From: Bradyrhizobium murdochi | GTDB lineage: Bacteria > Pseudomonadota > Alphaproteobacteria > Rhizobiales > Xanthobacteraceae | Length of the DNA stretch: 64,000 nt | Assembly (NCBI RefSeq): GCF_000472965.1 | Contig: NZ_AXAU01000013.1 | Span: forward strand, 151,036 to 215,035 | Reading direction: 5' to 3' | In this document: positions 1 through 8,277 of the stretch, in pieces | Layout: every line of letters begins with the position of its first letter | Position numbering within the stretch: position 1 is the first letter of the stretch | The notes under the pieces: model-generated | The model's database searches: none | The model's input: only the letters and a program-made list of their open reading frames with translations | Told to the model about the DNA's origin: nothing | Translations under genes and position numbers: made by a program

Positions 1-94
1 CCCTGCCGGGGATGAATATGCCAAAGAACCGTCTGTAAACCCGCCCGATGCTTCCGCGGGATGCTCAAGAAACGCTGAAAAGAAAGCACTCGCG

Positions 95-1681
95 ATGAGG
101 AATTTCCATTTCGCCGGCCGCTCCACGGTCCATGCCCAGAACGCGATGGTGGCAACGTCGCATCCGGAGGCCGCATTGGCCGCAATCGACGTGATGCGGG
201 CGGGTGGCACGGCGGCGGACGCCGCGGTCGCGGCTTGCGCGTTGCTCGGCGTCATCGAGCCGCAATCGACGGGTATCGGGGGCGATTGCTTCGCGCTGAT
301 CCAACCCAGGGGCGAGGGCAAGATCGTCGCCTATAATGGCTCCGGCCGCGCGCCGATGGCGGCCAAGGCCGAATGGTACCTCGAACGCAAGATCCATTCT
401 GTACCGCTGACCTCGGCGCATGCGGTCAGCATTCCCGGCGCGATCGACGCCTGGGAGACGATCCTGCGCGACCACGGCAAGATGGGACTCGACACGCTTC
501 TGCAGCCCGCGATCAAGGCTGCCGAGGAAGGCTACGTCGTCGCGCCCCGTATTGCCTTCGACTGGAAGAACCAGTTCGAGAAGCTGAAGAACGGCACCAA
601 CACCGAGCGCTATCTGCTGCCGCATGGCAAGCCAGCGGTGGCCGGCGACGTGATCCGCCAACCCGAACTGGGCAAAACCCTGCGTGCGATCGCCAAGAGC
701 GGCCGCGATGCGTTTTATGCCGGCGAGATCGCCGAGGACATGGTCGAGACCTTGCGCGGCATCGGTGGCCTGCACACGCTGGAAGATTTCGCCGCACATT
801 CGACCGAGGCGACGTCGCCGATCGGCACGATGTACAAGGGCCACGATGTCTGGCAGTGCCCGCCAAACGGCCCGGGCATCACCATGCTGGTGATGCTGAA
901 TATCCTTTCCCGCTTCGACCTGACGAAGTTTCCCGCGCTCAGCGTCGAGCGTTTCCATCTGGAGGCGGAAGCCGCGCGCATCGCCTACATGATGCGAGAG
1001 CAGCACGTCGCCGATCCGCAGCATGTTCATGTCGATGTCGCCGGAATCCTCGCCAAGGAATTCGCCGAGGAGCACATCAAGAACATCCGGATGGACCGGC
1101 TGCTCGATCTGCCGAACGTCGCGCCACCGATGAATCCATCGACCGTCTACATCACGGTGGTCGACAAGGACCGCAACGTCTGCTCGTTCATCAATTCGAT
1201 CGCGCATTCGTTCGGCTCGGCGATCGTGTCCAACAAGACCGGCATCCTCCTGCAGAACCGCGCCGGCGGCTTCCGGATTCAGCCCGGCCATCCCAACTGC
1301 ATCGCGCCGGGCAAGCGGCCGCTGCATACCATCATCCCGTCGCTCGCGACCAAGAACGGCCGCGCGGTGATGCCGTTTGGCGTGATGGGCGGCCAGTATC
1401 AGCCGGTGGGACAGACCCACGTGCTGACCAATATGCTGGACTATGGCTGCGATGTGCAGGAAGCCATCGATATGCCGCGCGGCCTGCATTACGAAGGCGT
1501 CTACCAGCTCGAGGACAGCGTGCCGGCCGAGATCGTCGAGGGCCTGAAAAAGATCGGCCACAAGACTACCAGCGTGGTCGGTCCGCTCGGCGGCGGCCAG
1601 GCGATCTGGATCGACTGGGACAAGGGTACGCTGACCGGCGGTTCCGATCCCCGCAAGGACGGTTGCGCGCTAGGCTACTGA
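95..1681 (+). CDS. gamma-glutamyltransferase family protein
   Basis: A 528-residue N-terminal-nucleophile hydrolase of the gamma-glutamyltransferase family, which cleaves or transfers gamma-glutamyl groups of glutathione-like substrates and normally matures by autocatalytic cleavage. The glutamyl-binding motif NGSGRAP lies near residue 82. The predicted nucleophile is Thr350 in PSTVYITVVD, aligned with TTHYSVVD of the E. coli enzyme. A C-terminal LGGGQAIWID segment is also typical. No signal peptide is visible, so it is probably cytoplasmic, unlike E. coli Ggt. The ATG follows an AGAAAG stretch. The gene stands 40 bp ahead of an FKBP gene on the same strand. The family assignment is firm; the substrate is unknown. 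Confidence 0.9.
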   Translation: MRNFHFAGRSTVHAQNAMVATSHPEAALAAIDVMRAGGTAADAAVAACALLGVIEPQSTGIGGDCFALIQPRGEGKIVAYNGSGRAPMAAKAEWYLERKIHSVPLTSAHAVSIPGAIDAWETILRDHGKMGLDTLLQPAIKAAEEGYVVAPRIAFDWKNQFEKLKNGTNTERYLLPHGKPAVAGDVIRQPELGKTLRAIAKSGRDAFYAGEIAEDMVETLRGIGGLHTLEDFAAHSTEATSPIGTMYKGHDVWQCPPNGPGITMLVMLNILSRFDLTKFPALSVERFHLEAEAARIAYMMREQHVADPQHVHVDVAGILAKEFAEEHIKNIRMDRLLDLPNVAPPMNPSTVYITVVDKDRNVCSFINSIAHSFGSAIVSNKTGILLQNRAGGFRIQPGHPNCIAPGKRPLHTIIPSLATKNGRAVMPFGVMGGQYQPVGQTHVLTNMLDYGCDVQEAIDMPRGLHYEGVYQLEDSVPAEIVEGLKKIGHKTTSVVGPLGGGQAIWIDWDKGTLTGGSDPRKDGCALGY

Positions 1682-1721
1682 GCGTCTAGAAGCTCCGTCT
1701 CTCCAAAAAGAGGTTCAACAG

Positions 1722-2180
1722 ATGCGCTTCTCGCGACGCACGATCTTCCGAGCCGCATTTGCCGCCATGGCAGCCGCGGTTTCAACGCCCGCTGCCATCA
1801 GGATGGCAGCGGCCCAGACCGCAGGAAAACCCATGACCGCAGCTTCAGGCTTGCAAATTATTGACAGCAAGGTCGGCACCGGCGCCTCGCCCAAGACCGG
1901 CCAGACCTGCGTCATGCATTACACCGGCTGGCTCTACGAGAACGGCCAGAAGGGCAAGAAGTTCGATTCCTCCGTCGACCGTAACGAGCCGTTCGAGTTC
2001 AAGATCGGCCAGCGCCAGGTGATCGCCGGCTGGGACGAAGGCGTCGCATCGATGAACGTCGGCGGCAAGCGCACGCTGATCATTCCGCCCGCACTCGGCT
2101 ATGGCGCGCGGGGCGCCGGCGGCGTTATTCCACCGAATGCGACGCTGATGTTCGACGTCGAATTGCTGGCGGTGAAGTAA
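1722..2180 (+). CDS. exported FKBP-type peptidyl-prolyl isomerase
   Basis: A 152-residue protein with an N-terminal export signal (basic SRRT start, then an Ala-rich core ending near AAAQ at residue 32) and one FKBP domain from about residue 45 to the end. Visible FKBP landmarks are MHYTGWLYENG, KFDSSVDR, FKIGQRQVIAGWDEG and the ALGYGARG-IPPNATLMFDVELL tail. It should catalyse cis-trans prolyl isomerisation on proteins in the periplasm. The twin-arginine-like RRT could mean Tat export, but a plain Sec signal is also possible. The ATG has a GAGG-type ribosome binding site 9 bp upstream. Confidence 0.92.
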   Translation: MRFSRRTIFRAAFAAMAAAVSTPAAIRMAAAQTAGKPMTAASGLQIIDSKVGTGASPKTGQTCVMHYTGWLYENGQKGKKFDSSVDRNEPFEFKIGQRQVIAGWDEGVASMNVGGKRTLIIPPALGYGARGAGGVIPPNATLMFDVELLAVK

Positions 2181-2206
2181 CCGCACACTGAACGAGGGAG
2201 CGCGTC

Positions 2207-3187
2207 GTGAAGGTCTCGATCCTCGACGATTATTTCGACACGCTGCGCACCCTCGATTGTTTCGGCAAGCTGGCCGGGCATGACGTCACCATCTGGAACG
2301 ATCATGTCCAGGATGTCGATGCGCTGGCGGAGCGCCTGCGCGAGACCGAGGCGTTGGTGCTAATCCGCGAGCGCACGCAGATCCGGACGCCGTTGCTGGA
2401 GCGTCTGCCGAAACTGAAGCTGATCAGCCAGCGCAGCGTCTATCCGCATATCGACATCGACACCTGCACCCGGCTCGGCATCGTCGTGTCGTCGAGCCAG
2501 CATGCCGATACGCCGTCCTATGCGACCGCCGAATTTACCTGGGGCCTGATCCTGGCGGCGATGCGCGCCATTCCGCAGCAGATGGCGGCGCTCAAGGCCG
2601 GCAAATGGCAAATCGGCGTCGGCCACACGCTGCGCGGCAAGACGCTCGGCATTTATGGCTATGGGCGGATCGGTGCTGTTGTAGCGGGCTACGGCAAGGC
2701 GTTCGGCATGAACGTGCTGGTATGGGCGCGCGAACCAGCCATGGCGAAGGCCCGCGCCGACGGATACGAGACTGCGGCAGGCAAGGCTGCTTTCTTCGAA
2801 CGATGCGACGTCCTTTCGCTGCACATGCGGCTCGTCGATGCCACGCGCGGCATCGTAAAAGCGGAAGATCTCGCGCGCATGAAGCCGTCGGCGCTTCTGG
2901 TCAACACCAGTCGTGCGCCGCTGATCGAGCCGAACGCGCTGGTCAACGCACTGCGCGCCGGAAGACCTGGCATGGCGGCGGTGGACGTCTACGAAAAAGA
3001 GCCACTCCGCGACGTCAACGATCCGCTCCTGAACATGGACAACGTGGTCTGTACGCCGCATCTCGGCTACGTCTCGCGCGACGAATACGAAATCCAGTTC
3101 ACGGATATCTTCGATCAGATCGTTGCTTACGCCGCCGGAACACCGACGAATGTCGTCAATCCGGATGTGATGTCGAGACGGCGTTGA
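2207..3187 (+). CDS. D-2-hydroxyacid dehydrogenase family protein
   Basis: A 326-residue NAD(P)-dependent oxidoreductase of the D-isomer 2-hydroxyacid dehydrogenase family. The central Rossmann fold shows GIYGYGRIGAVVAGYG (about residues 147-162). The catalytic set is visible as Arg in NTSRAPLI, Glu in DVYEKEP and His in CTPHLGY. Phosphoglycerate dehydrogenase is less likely because there is no C-terminal ACT domain. The GTG start at 2207 follows GAGGGAG, and the gene sits 26 bp after the FKBP gene, so the two may be cotranscribed. The substrate cannot be read from the sequence. Confidence 0.88.
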   Translation: MKVSILDDYFDTLRTLDCFGKLAGHDVTIWNDHVQDVDALAERLRETEALVLIRERTQIRTPLLERLPKLKLISQRSVYPHIDIDTCTRLGIVVSSSQHADTPSYATAEFTWGLILAAMRAIPQQMAALKAGKWQIGVGHTLRGKTLGIYGYGRIGAVVAGYGKAFGMNVLVWAREPAMAKARADGYETAAGKAAFFERCDVLSLHMRLVDATRGIVKAEDLARMKPSALLVNTSRAPLIEPNALVNALRAGRPGMAAVDVYEKEPLRDVNDPLLNMDNVVCTPHLGYVSRDEYEIQFTDIFDQIVAYAAGTPTNVVNPDVMSRRR

Positions 3188-3317
3188 ATAGGCGGGGTGC
3201 GCCCTGGCCATGACGAAAACCGGGACGCCCATGCGCCGCCGGCTCCCTTAATGTTCTGGTTTGCGGCCCCGGTTTTCGATACCGTTGGGGACGAACGATC
3301 TTTCGAGAAAGCTCCCA

Positions 3318-3833
3318 ATGACCGGCACGCATGACCACACCCATTCGCACCACTCCCACGATCACGACGAGCGCTGGAAGCATGACGGCGTCCGCGTGAT
3401 TCCCGGCAATCAGCTCGATCCCAATGTGCCCTCGACCGCGGGTATGGACCGCAAGGCCGCGATCAATTTCGCCCGCGTCGGCGCGCAGAAATTGTGGGCG
3501 GGCACGGTGACGATCCGGCCCGACGCCAAGACAGGCGCGCATCACCACGGCCATCTCGAAAGCATCATCTATGTCGTGAAGGGCAAGGCGCGGATGCGCT
3601 GGGGCGAACATCTTCAGTTCACCGCCGAGGCCGGCCCCGGCGATTTCATCTTCGTGCCGCCCTACGTGCCGCATCAGGAGATCAATGCCAGCCGCGACGA
3701 GGTGCTGGAATGCGTGCTGGTGCGCTCTGACGGCGAGGCGGTGGCGATCAATCTCGACATCGAGCCGGTGGAAAAGCCGGAGACCGTGTTGTGGGTCGAT
3801 CCCGTGCACCGCGATCCCGCCGAGAAGAAGTAA
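3318..3833 (+). CDS. cupin domain protein with His-rich N-terminus
   Basis: A 171-residue single-cupin protein. Cupin motif 1 is GAHHHGHLESIIYVVKG and motif 2 is GDFIFVPPYVPHQEIN, together giving the His/Glu metal-binding set of a metal-dependent beta-barrel. The N-terminus is unusually His- and Asp-rich (HDHTHSHHSHDHDE), which could add a metal site. I chose the ATG at 3318, after CGAGAAAGC, over an in-frame TTG at 3261 because the upstream codons look non-coding. The function is unknown; members of this family include dioxygenases, isomerases and binding proteins. Confidence 0.85.
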   Translation: MTGTHDHTHSHHSHDHDERWKHDGVRVIPGNQLDPNVPSTAGMDRKAAINFARVGAQKLWAGTVTIRPDAKTGAHHHGHLESIIYVVKGKARMRWGEHLQFTAEAGPGDFIFVPPYVPHQEINASRDEVLECVLVRSDGEAVAINLDIEPVEKPETVLWVDPVHRDPAEKK

Positions 3834-3876
3834 GAACAACGATCACCGCATCGTGCGGATGTCGCGGGGGAATGCC

Positions 3877-4614
3877 ATGAAGCTTGTTCGCTACGAGAGC
3901 GCAGGCCACGTCGCTACTATCACGATGGATCGCGCGTCTGCCCACAACGCGCTCAACAACGCCTTGTGCGATGAGCTGCGCGAAGCCTGGCTCCGCTTTC
4001 ACGAAAGCGAGGATCGCGTTGCGGTGCTAGCGTCGTCCGAAGAGAAATATTTCTCGGTCGGCGCCGACGTGAACGATCTCCCTGTCAACATGTGGCACGC
4101 GGTGCCCGGCTTGGGCGTTGAGCTGGACAAGCCGGTCATTGCCGCGACCTCGGGATGGGTCGTCGGCGGTGCCTTCGTGCTGGTGCAGATGGCCGACATG
4201 TGCGTGGCCTCGGAGACGACGCGCTTCATCTACCCCGAGGGCAAGATCGGCACCACCGCCGGCGGCGTCTCCTCGGTGATGGCGCGCATGCCGCACAAGA
4301 TCGCCATGGAATTCCTGCTGGTCGGTGAGGAAATGTCGGCGGAGCGGGCCTATCAGATTGGCTTCGTCAACAAGGTCGCGCCGAAGGGGCAGCATGTCGT
4401 GCTCGCCCAGGAGATGGCGGCAAAGATCGCCGCCAACGCGCCGCTGGTGGTTCGGGCCCTGAAGAAGCTCGCCCGCGAGGCGATGCCAAAGGGGCCCCTG
4501 GAGACGGTCGCCGAGGTGCGCCGGCTGCTCGACGTCGTGCGCGACAGCGACGACCTCAAGGAAGGCGTCAAGGCGTTTGCCGAAAAGCGCAAGCCTGACT
4601 TCAAGGGCAGGTAG
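3877..4614 (+). CDS. enoyl-CoA hydratase/isomerase (crotonase) family protein
   Basis: A 245-residue crotonase-fold protein. The oxyanion-hole segment YFSVGADVNDL (about residue 60) and YPEGKIGTTAGG with its conserved Glu are both recognisable. The first catalytic Glu of enoyl-CoA hydratases, normally in GGGxELA, is not seen: the matching segment reads GGAFVLVQMADM. It may therefore catalyse isomerisation, hydrolysis or decarboxylation rather than hydration. The ATG at 3877 follows GGGGGAA, while the upstream in-frame sequence overlaps the cupin gene in another frame and is not coding-like. It is 43 bp after the cupin gene on the same strand. Confidence 0.86.
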   Translation: MKLVRYESAGHVATITMDRASAHNALNNALCDELREAWLRFHESEDRVAVLASSEEKYFSVGADVNDLPVNMWHAVPGLGVELDKPVIAATSGWVVGGAFVLVQMADMCVASETTRFIYPEGKIGTTAGGVSSVMARMPHKIAMEFLLVGEEMSAERAYQIGFVNKVAPKGQHVVLAQEMAAKIAANAPLVVRALKKLAREAMPKGPLETVAEVRRLLDVVRDSDDLKEGVKAFAEKRKPDFKGR

Positions 4615-4745
4615 CGGCCATTCGCCGCCGAACACTGGCGAACCACGCGCCCTTTCCCAGCGCGAAAAATAATTCGAGAAGGGATGTCGGGTCTGTTCTA
4701 GCCCGCTCGTCCTTGGCACGAACCCCGCGAAAAAAGGAGCCCCTT

Positions 4746-5171
4746 ATGGCTAAAATGATCTTCGTCAATCTGCCGGTCAGCGATCTCGCCCGCTCGACCG
4801 CCTTTTATCAGGCGATCGGCGCTGAAAAGAACCCGCAATTCTCCGACGACACCGCATCCTGCATGGTGGTGTCCGAAAGCATTTACGTGATGCTGTTGAC
4901 CCACGACAAGTATCGCCAGTTCACCTCGAAGAAGATTGCCGACGCCAAGGCCACGAGCCAGGTCCTGCTCTGCCTTTCCGCCGACAGCCGCAACGCAGTG
5001 GACGATATGGTCGGAAAGGCGCAAGGCGCCGGCGGCGGAGCCGATCCGGGTCCGAAGCAGGATTACGGCTTCATGTATGGCCGCAGTTTTGAAGATCCCG
5101 ACGGCCACCATTGGGAAGTGATGTGGATGGATGTCGCGGCCGCGACCGCTGCGCAGTCCGCCACTGCGTGA
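4746..5171 (+). CDS. VOC (glyoxalase/bleomycin-resistance) family protein
   Basis: A 141-residue protein of the vicinal-oxygen-chelate fold. It starts with MAKMIFVNLPVSDLARSTAFY and contains the closing motif FEDPDGHHWEVMWMD. Single-domain members dimerise to form a metal site and include lyases, dioxygenases and resistance proteins. It resembles the short glyoxalase-related group annotated as lactoylglutathione-lyase-like, but the substrate cannot be inferred. The ATG at 4746 is preceded by AAAGGAGCC, a good ribosome binding site, so I prefer it to the in-frame upstream start at 4713. Confidence 0.88.
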   Translation: MAKMIFVNLPVSDLARSTAFYQAIGAEKNPQFSDDTASCMVVSESIYVMLLTHDKYRQFTSKKIADAKATSQVLLCLSADSRNAVDDMVGKAQGAGGGADPGPKQDYGFMYGRSFEDPDGHHWEVMWMDVAAATAAQSATA

Positions 5172-5232
5172 CAGGTCGAACCCGTCAGCAAGCCGGCTGC
5201 AACTCTCTACGTCTCGTAGCTCGCCCCAGTGT

Positions 5233-5340
5233 GTCATCGCCCGCACATCGACCGGGCGATCCAGTAAGCCGTGCTGCCGATTGTTGCGAAGGAATTGACG
5301 ACGCGAAGTACTGGATGCCCCGCTTGAAGCGGGGCATGAC
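5233..5340. repeat. bipartite palindromic repeat, family A
   Basis: An intergenic element of about 108 bp. It starts GTCATCGCCCG, reaches ATCCAGTA, and ends with ACTGGATGCCCCGC and GCGGGGCATGAC. Each end can form its own hairpin, and the two ends can also pair. Related copies lie at 40715 and 46321. It occupies most of the 348-bp space between the VOC gene and the GT39 gene; nothing else was recognised there. Confidence 0.7.
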
Positions 5341-5519
5341 TGCAGGCGCACGCGGCTACTCGCCCGCCGGTTGGTGGTCGCGATCGAAATGCGTTCAACG
5401 CGATGGACATAAAAATCTGGAGCGGTCACACTAAATTGTGCCGCAATGTCATTCCGTGATTCCGTGCCAGATTGTCCGTGAAGCCATTGGCCCCATCACA
5501 TTCTGTTCTGTCCGGTTCG

Positions 5520-6782
5520 ATGATGCGCACGGGCATCACCGCGGCAGTCCTTTTTGTTCTCGCGCACTTTGCGATGCTGATCGGCGTCGCCGCACCGGAA
5601 AAGTTCTATTTCGACGAGGTGCATTACGTCCCGGCGGCGCGGCAGATGCTTGAGCCGGTGATGCGAGAGCCGATGCTCAACCCGATGCATCCACCGCTCG
5701 CCAAGCAGTTCATCGCTCTGTCGATCCATTCACTAGGCGACGGACCGCTAGGCTGGCGCTATCCGGCCGTGTTGTTCGGATCGTTTGCTATTGTAGCGGT
5801 GTATCTGTGCGGCCTGACGCTGTTTGCCGCTCAGGGCCCGGCGATTGCGGCGAGCCTGCTCGCCTTTTTCAATCAGATGCTGTTCGTGCAATCGCGGATC
5901 GCGATGCTGGATATTTTTGCGCTCGCTTTCGGCCTGTTCGCTATCGCGGCATTCATGCATTGCTTTCGACGAGAGCGGCCGCATCTGTGGTTCGCGCTTG
6001 CCGGGATCGGCTTTGGCCTGTCGGCCGGCTGCAAATGGAGCGGGCTGTTCGCGCTCGCAGTCTGCATCGCCATCATAGCCGTGATCCGCTTGATGCAAAG
6101 CTGGCGCACTCACTTCGCGGATGCCCGGCCGGAGGATTGGTACCGGCCCGATCTCTGGCCCGGTTTCAAGGCCTGGCATTTCGCCGTCTGCTTCGTACTA
6201 ATTCCGGCCGTCGTTTATCTTGCCACCTACATTCCGCTCTACGGATTGTCGGTTTCGGATATCCTGCAGGCGCAGCGGCGCATCTTCAACGATAACACGA
6301 CGAGTGCGATTGCAGGCCACACCTATATGAGTTCATGGCCGTCCTGGCCGTTCCTGGTGCGCCCGGTCTGGTATCTCTTCGACAAGGTCGACGAAGACCA
6401 TATCGCCGCCGTGGTTCTCCTCGGCAACCCGCTGATCCTGTGGCCGGCGCTGATTGCGGTCGCGATCTGCCTGCGCGACTGGATCGTGACGCGGCGGGTC
6501 GACGCCTTCCTGATACTGGCGTTCTATTTCGGCCCATACCTCGCATGGGCATTGCTGCCGCGAACGCTCGGCTTCATCTATTACTATCTGCCGGCGGCGA
6601 CCACGGCGAGCCTTGCGCTGGTGTATGCCTTGAAACACGGCAGCATGCCCGGTTGGGTGCTATGGGCCTATGTTGCAATCGGCTTTGCCGGCTTTGTCGC
6701 AATGTTGCCGATATCGGCCGCGTTCATAGGCACTTCGATGGCGACGTTCAGCCGCCTGATGATCTTCCAGAACTGGATTTGA
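5520..6782 (+). CDS. GT39/PMT-type membrane glycosyltransferase
   Basis: A polytopic membrane protein of about 420 residues resembling dolichyl-phosphate-mannose protein mannosyltransferases (GT39/PMT, GT-C fold). After the first membrane helix comes FYFDEVHYVPAARQM, the acidic DE loop that is catalytic in this family. MHPPLAKQFIALS and SRIAMLDIFALAFG are further family signatures. It would use a polyprenyl-phosphate sugar at the outer face of the inner membrane to glycosylate lipid or protein. The start is uncertain: GTG 5478 and ATG 5520/5523 are in frame and none has a clear ribosome binding site. Confidence 0.85.
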   Translation: MMRTGITAAVLFVLAHFAMLIGVAAPEKFYFDEVHYVPAARQMLEPVMREPMLNPMHPPLAKQFIALSIHSLGDGPLGWRYPAVLFGSFAIVAVYLCGLTLFAAQGPAIAASLLAFFNQMLFVQSRIAMLDIFALAFGLFAIAAFMHCFRRERPHLWFALAGIGFGLSAGCKWSGLFALAVCIAIIAVIRLMQSWRTHFADARPEDWYRPDLWPGFKAWHFAVCFVLIPAVVYLATYIPLYGLSVSDILQAQRRIFNDNTTSAIAGHTYMSSWPSWPFLVRPVWYLFDKVDEDHIAAVVLLGNPLILWPALIAVAICLRDWIVTRRVDAFLILAFYFGPYLAWALLPRTLGFIYYYLPAATTASLALVYALKHGSMPGWVLWAYVAIGFAGFVAMLPISAAFIGTSMATFSRLMIFQNWI

Positions 6783-6814
6783 GGCGGCCATTCGCGCCGT
6801 TTAGCCAATAGAAA

Positions 6815-6842
6815 ATCCGCCTGCCGCTGGCGGCAGGCGGAT
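6815..6842. terminator. bidirectional intrinsic terminator
   Basis: A perfect 12-bp stem (ATCCGCCTGCCG) with a CTGG loop lies between two convergent genes. On the minus strand the stem runs into TTTTC, which serves the OmpA gene. It can also end transcripts of the GT39 gene from the other side. Confidence 0.75.
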
Positions 6843-6871
6843 CGGCTTTCAAGACCTCGCCTTTCAAAACC

Positions 6872-7504
6872 TTACTTGGAGGCGGTCTTGCTATCCATGT
6901 TGACGACCTGAACGCGGCGGTTGGTGGGATCCGTCGGCGCGTTCGCATCCTTCAGCTTGGTCTCGCCGTAACCGACCGTCACGAGATTGGAACCGGCGAT
7001 GCCGTACTTCTCGGTCAGGTACTTCTTGATCGTATCGGCGCGGCGCTCGGAAAGATCCTGGTTGTAGGCCTCGCTGCCGATCGCGTCGGTATGACCGGCG
7101 ACCACGAAGGTCGAACCCTTCAGGCTCGAATCAGAGAGCGCCTTGCCGAGTTCCTGCACCGCGGAAACCGAGTTCTTGCTGATATCGGCCGAATTGTAGT
7201 CGAACTGAATTTCGAGATCGATCTTCGGCTTGCTCGCGGCAAGTTCCGCGATTTCCTGGCGCTCGCCGAGCGACAGCGACCGGGTCTTGCGGTTGCGTAG
7301 GGTGTCGACGAAGCCGATTTCCTTGGCCTTTGCGGCAGCATCCACCGGCTGCTGCGGGCCGGTCGAAAGGCCGCGGGTCGCGCCCGGCTTCGGCTTCAGA
7401 GCGTCCAGGATCTTGTCGGCCGAGACGGTGTCGCCGGCGACGGCCAGCCCCGCCGTCATCGACAGCGCGGCGCCGATAGTCATGATCGAGAGAAAGCGGG
7501 TCAT
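6872..7504 (-). CDS. OmpA-family outer-membrane/peptidoglycan-associated protein
   Basis: A 210-residue exported protein with a signal peptide of about 24 residues (MTRFLSIMTIG to GLAVA). The C-terminal OmpA domain spans about residues 95-205. HTDAIGSEAYNQDLSERRAD carries the Asp and Arg that bind diaminopimelate of peptidoglycan, followed by VGYGE and NRRVQVVNM. The middle region is short and has no beta-barrel, so it is probably a periplasmic or lipid-associated wall anchor. The ATG at 7504 follows GTGAGGATT. A perfect CRP-like palindrome lies 85-106 bp upstream, which suggests regulated expression. Confidence 0.9.
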   Translation of the reverse strand: MTRFLSIMTIGAALSMTAGLAVAGDTVSADKILDALKPKPGATRGLSTGPQQPVDAAAKAKEIGFVDTLRNRKTRSLSLGERQEIAELAASKPKIDLEIQFDYNSADISKNSVSAVQELGKALSDSSLKGSTFVVAGHTDAIGSEAYNQDLSERRADTIKKYLTEKYGIAGSNLVTVGYGETKLKDANAPTDPTNRRVQVVNMDSKTASK

Positions 7505-7588
7505 TGTCGTAATCCTCACTGTTAACGCCCTGCAAACTGGCGTGCATGACGTTTTGATGCAGCGACGATAGGACGGGTTCAAAGCAGG

Positions 7589-7610
7589 CAATGTGATTCA
7601 AATCACATTG
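7589..7610. promoter_or_regulatory. CRP/FNR-type palindromic operator
   Basis: A perfect inverted repeat CAATGTGATT-CA-AATCACATTG contains TGTGA-N6-TCACA, the classical CRP consensus. It is centred about 95 bp upstream of the OmpA-family start codon, in a position suited to activation of that gene. The regulator is not encoded in the window. Confidence 0.65.
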
Positions 7611-7969
7611 GTAAAGGCCGTCTGATGTCCAAGTCGACGCTGATGGCGCCGGAGGTCGCGGCGCTAGCTGCGCTGTCGGGACTGAACGGTCCAAGCAAGT
7701 GCAACGACACTTCGCCGGATAACGGACCGCTCCGTCACTTCCCGCCGCTGACTTTGGAAAAGAAAAAAGCGGCTCGTCGCGCCGGCGCCGATCTGTGGAC
7801 AACAAATCGGCCAGATGCGCGTCTAGCAAAACTACTCGCAAAAAATCTGAAGAAGAATTCGTTCGGGGCAACCAAACGGGCGGGCCGGGTGTTACAGTCA
7901 GTCAAACGTCAGCGTGAGTATCTGGGTCATCGCACCAGCGCATCGGAGCCAGCCGGTTCCGGAAGTTCA

Positions 7970-8200
7970 ATGCCAACACTGATCGGCGCGGCGATGATCG
8001 CCGCTGCAATCTTGCTGTCGACGCTGCTCAACGCGCTCGGCAGCCGCTATGTCGGGTTTGAAAGCCCGACGGAGGAGAGCGCGTGGCTGGTCGATCGCCT
8101 CACCGGCCATGTCTACAAATGCCATGCGCCGCAGCCCGGCCGCGCCTCGTGCGAGGCCGAGATCGCAACCGGCAGCGTTGGAGAGCAGCAGAAGCGGTGA
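7970..8200 (+). CDS. hypothetical small membrane protein
   Basis: A 76-residue protein of unknown function. It has one hydrophobic segment (IGAAMIAAAILLSTLLNAL), then a short polar domain with two Cys residues and WLVDRLTGHVYKC, which reads like a small periplasmic domain. A GGAAG motif precedes the ATG at 7970. The frame is open back to an ATG at 7625, adding a basic, Lys-rich 115-residue extension; its codon use is G+C-biased only at the beginning, so I prefer the short form. If the long form is real, its start is just 15 bp from the CRP-like site. Confidence 0.45.
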   Translation: MPTLIGAAMIAAAILLSTLLNALGSRYVGFESPTEESAWLVDRLTGHVYKCHAPQPGRASCEAEIATGSVGEQQKR

Positions 8201-8277
8201 GGTGATTCGCGCCGCGAGGCGGCGGTCAGGGAACCCGGGACTCCCCACACGCGCGAATCCCGCTACATTGCCGTGCG

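Noticed and set aside
65..1561. Long open frame (about 498 codons) on the minus strand opposite the gamma-glutamyltransferase gene
   Set aside because: It is the antisense shadow of a clearly identified enzyme; such frames are common in G+C-rich DNA and it has no recognisable domain.
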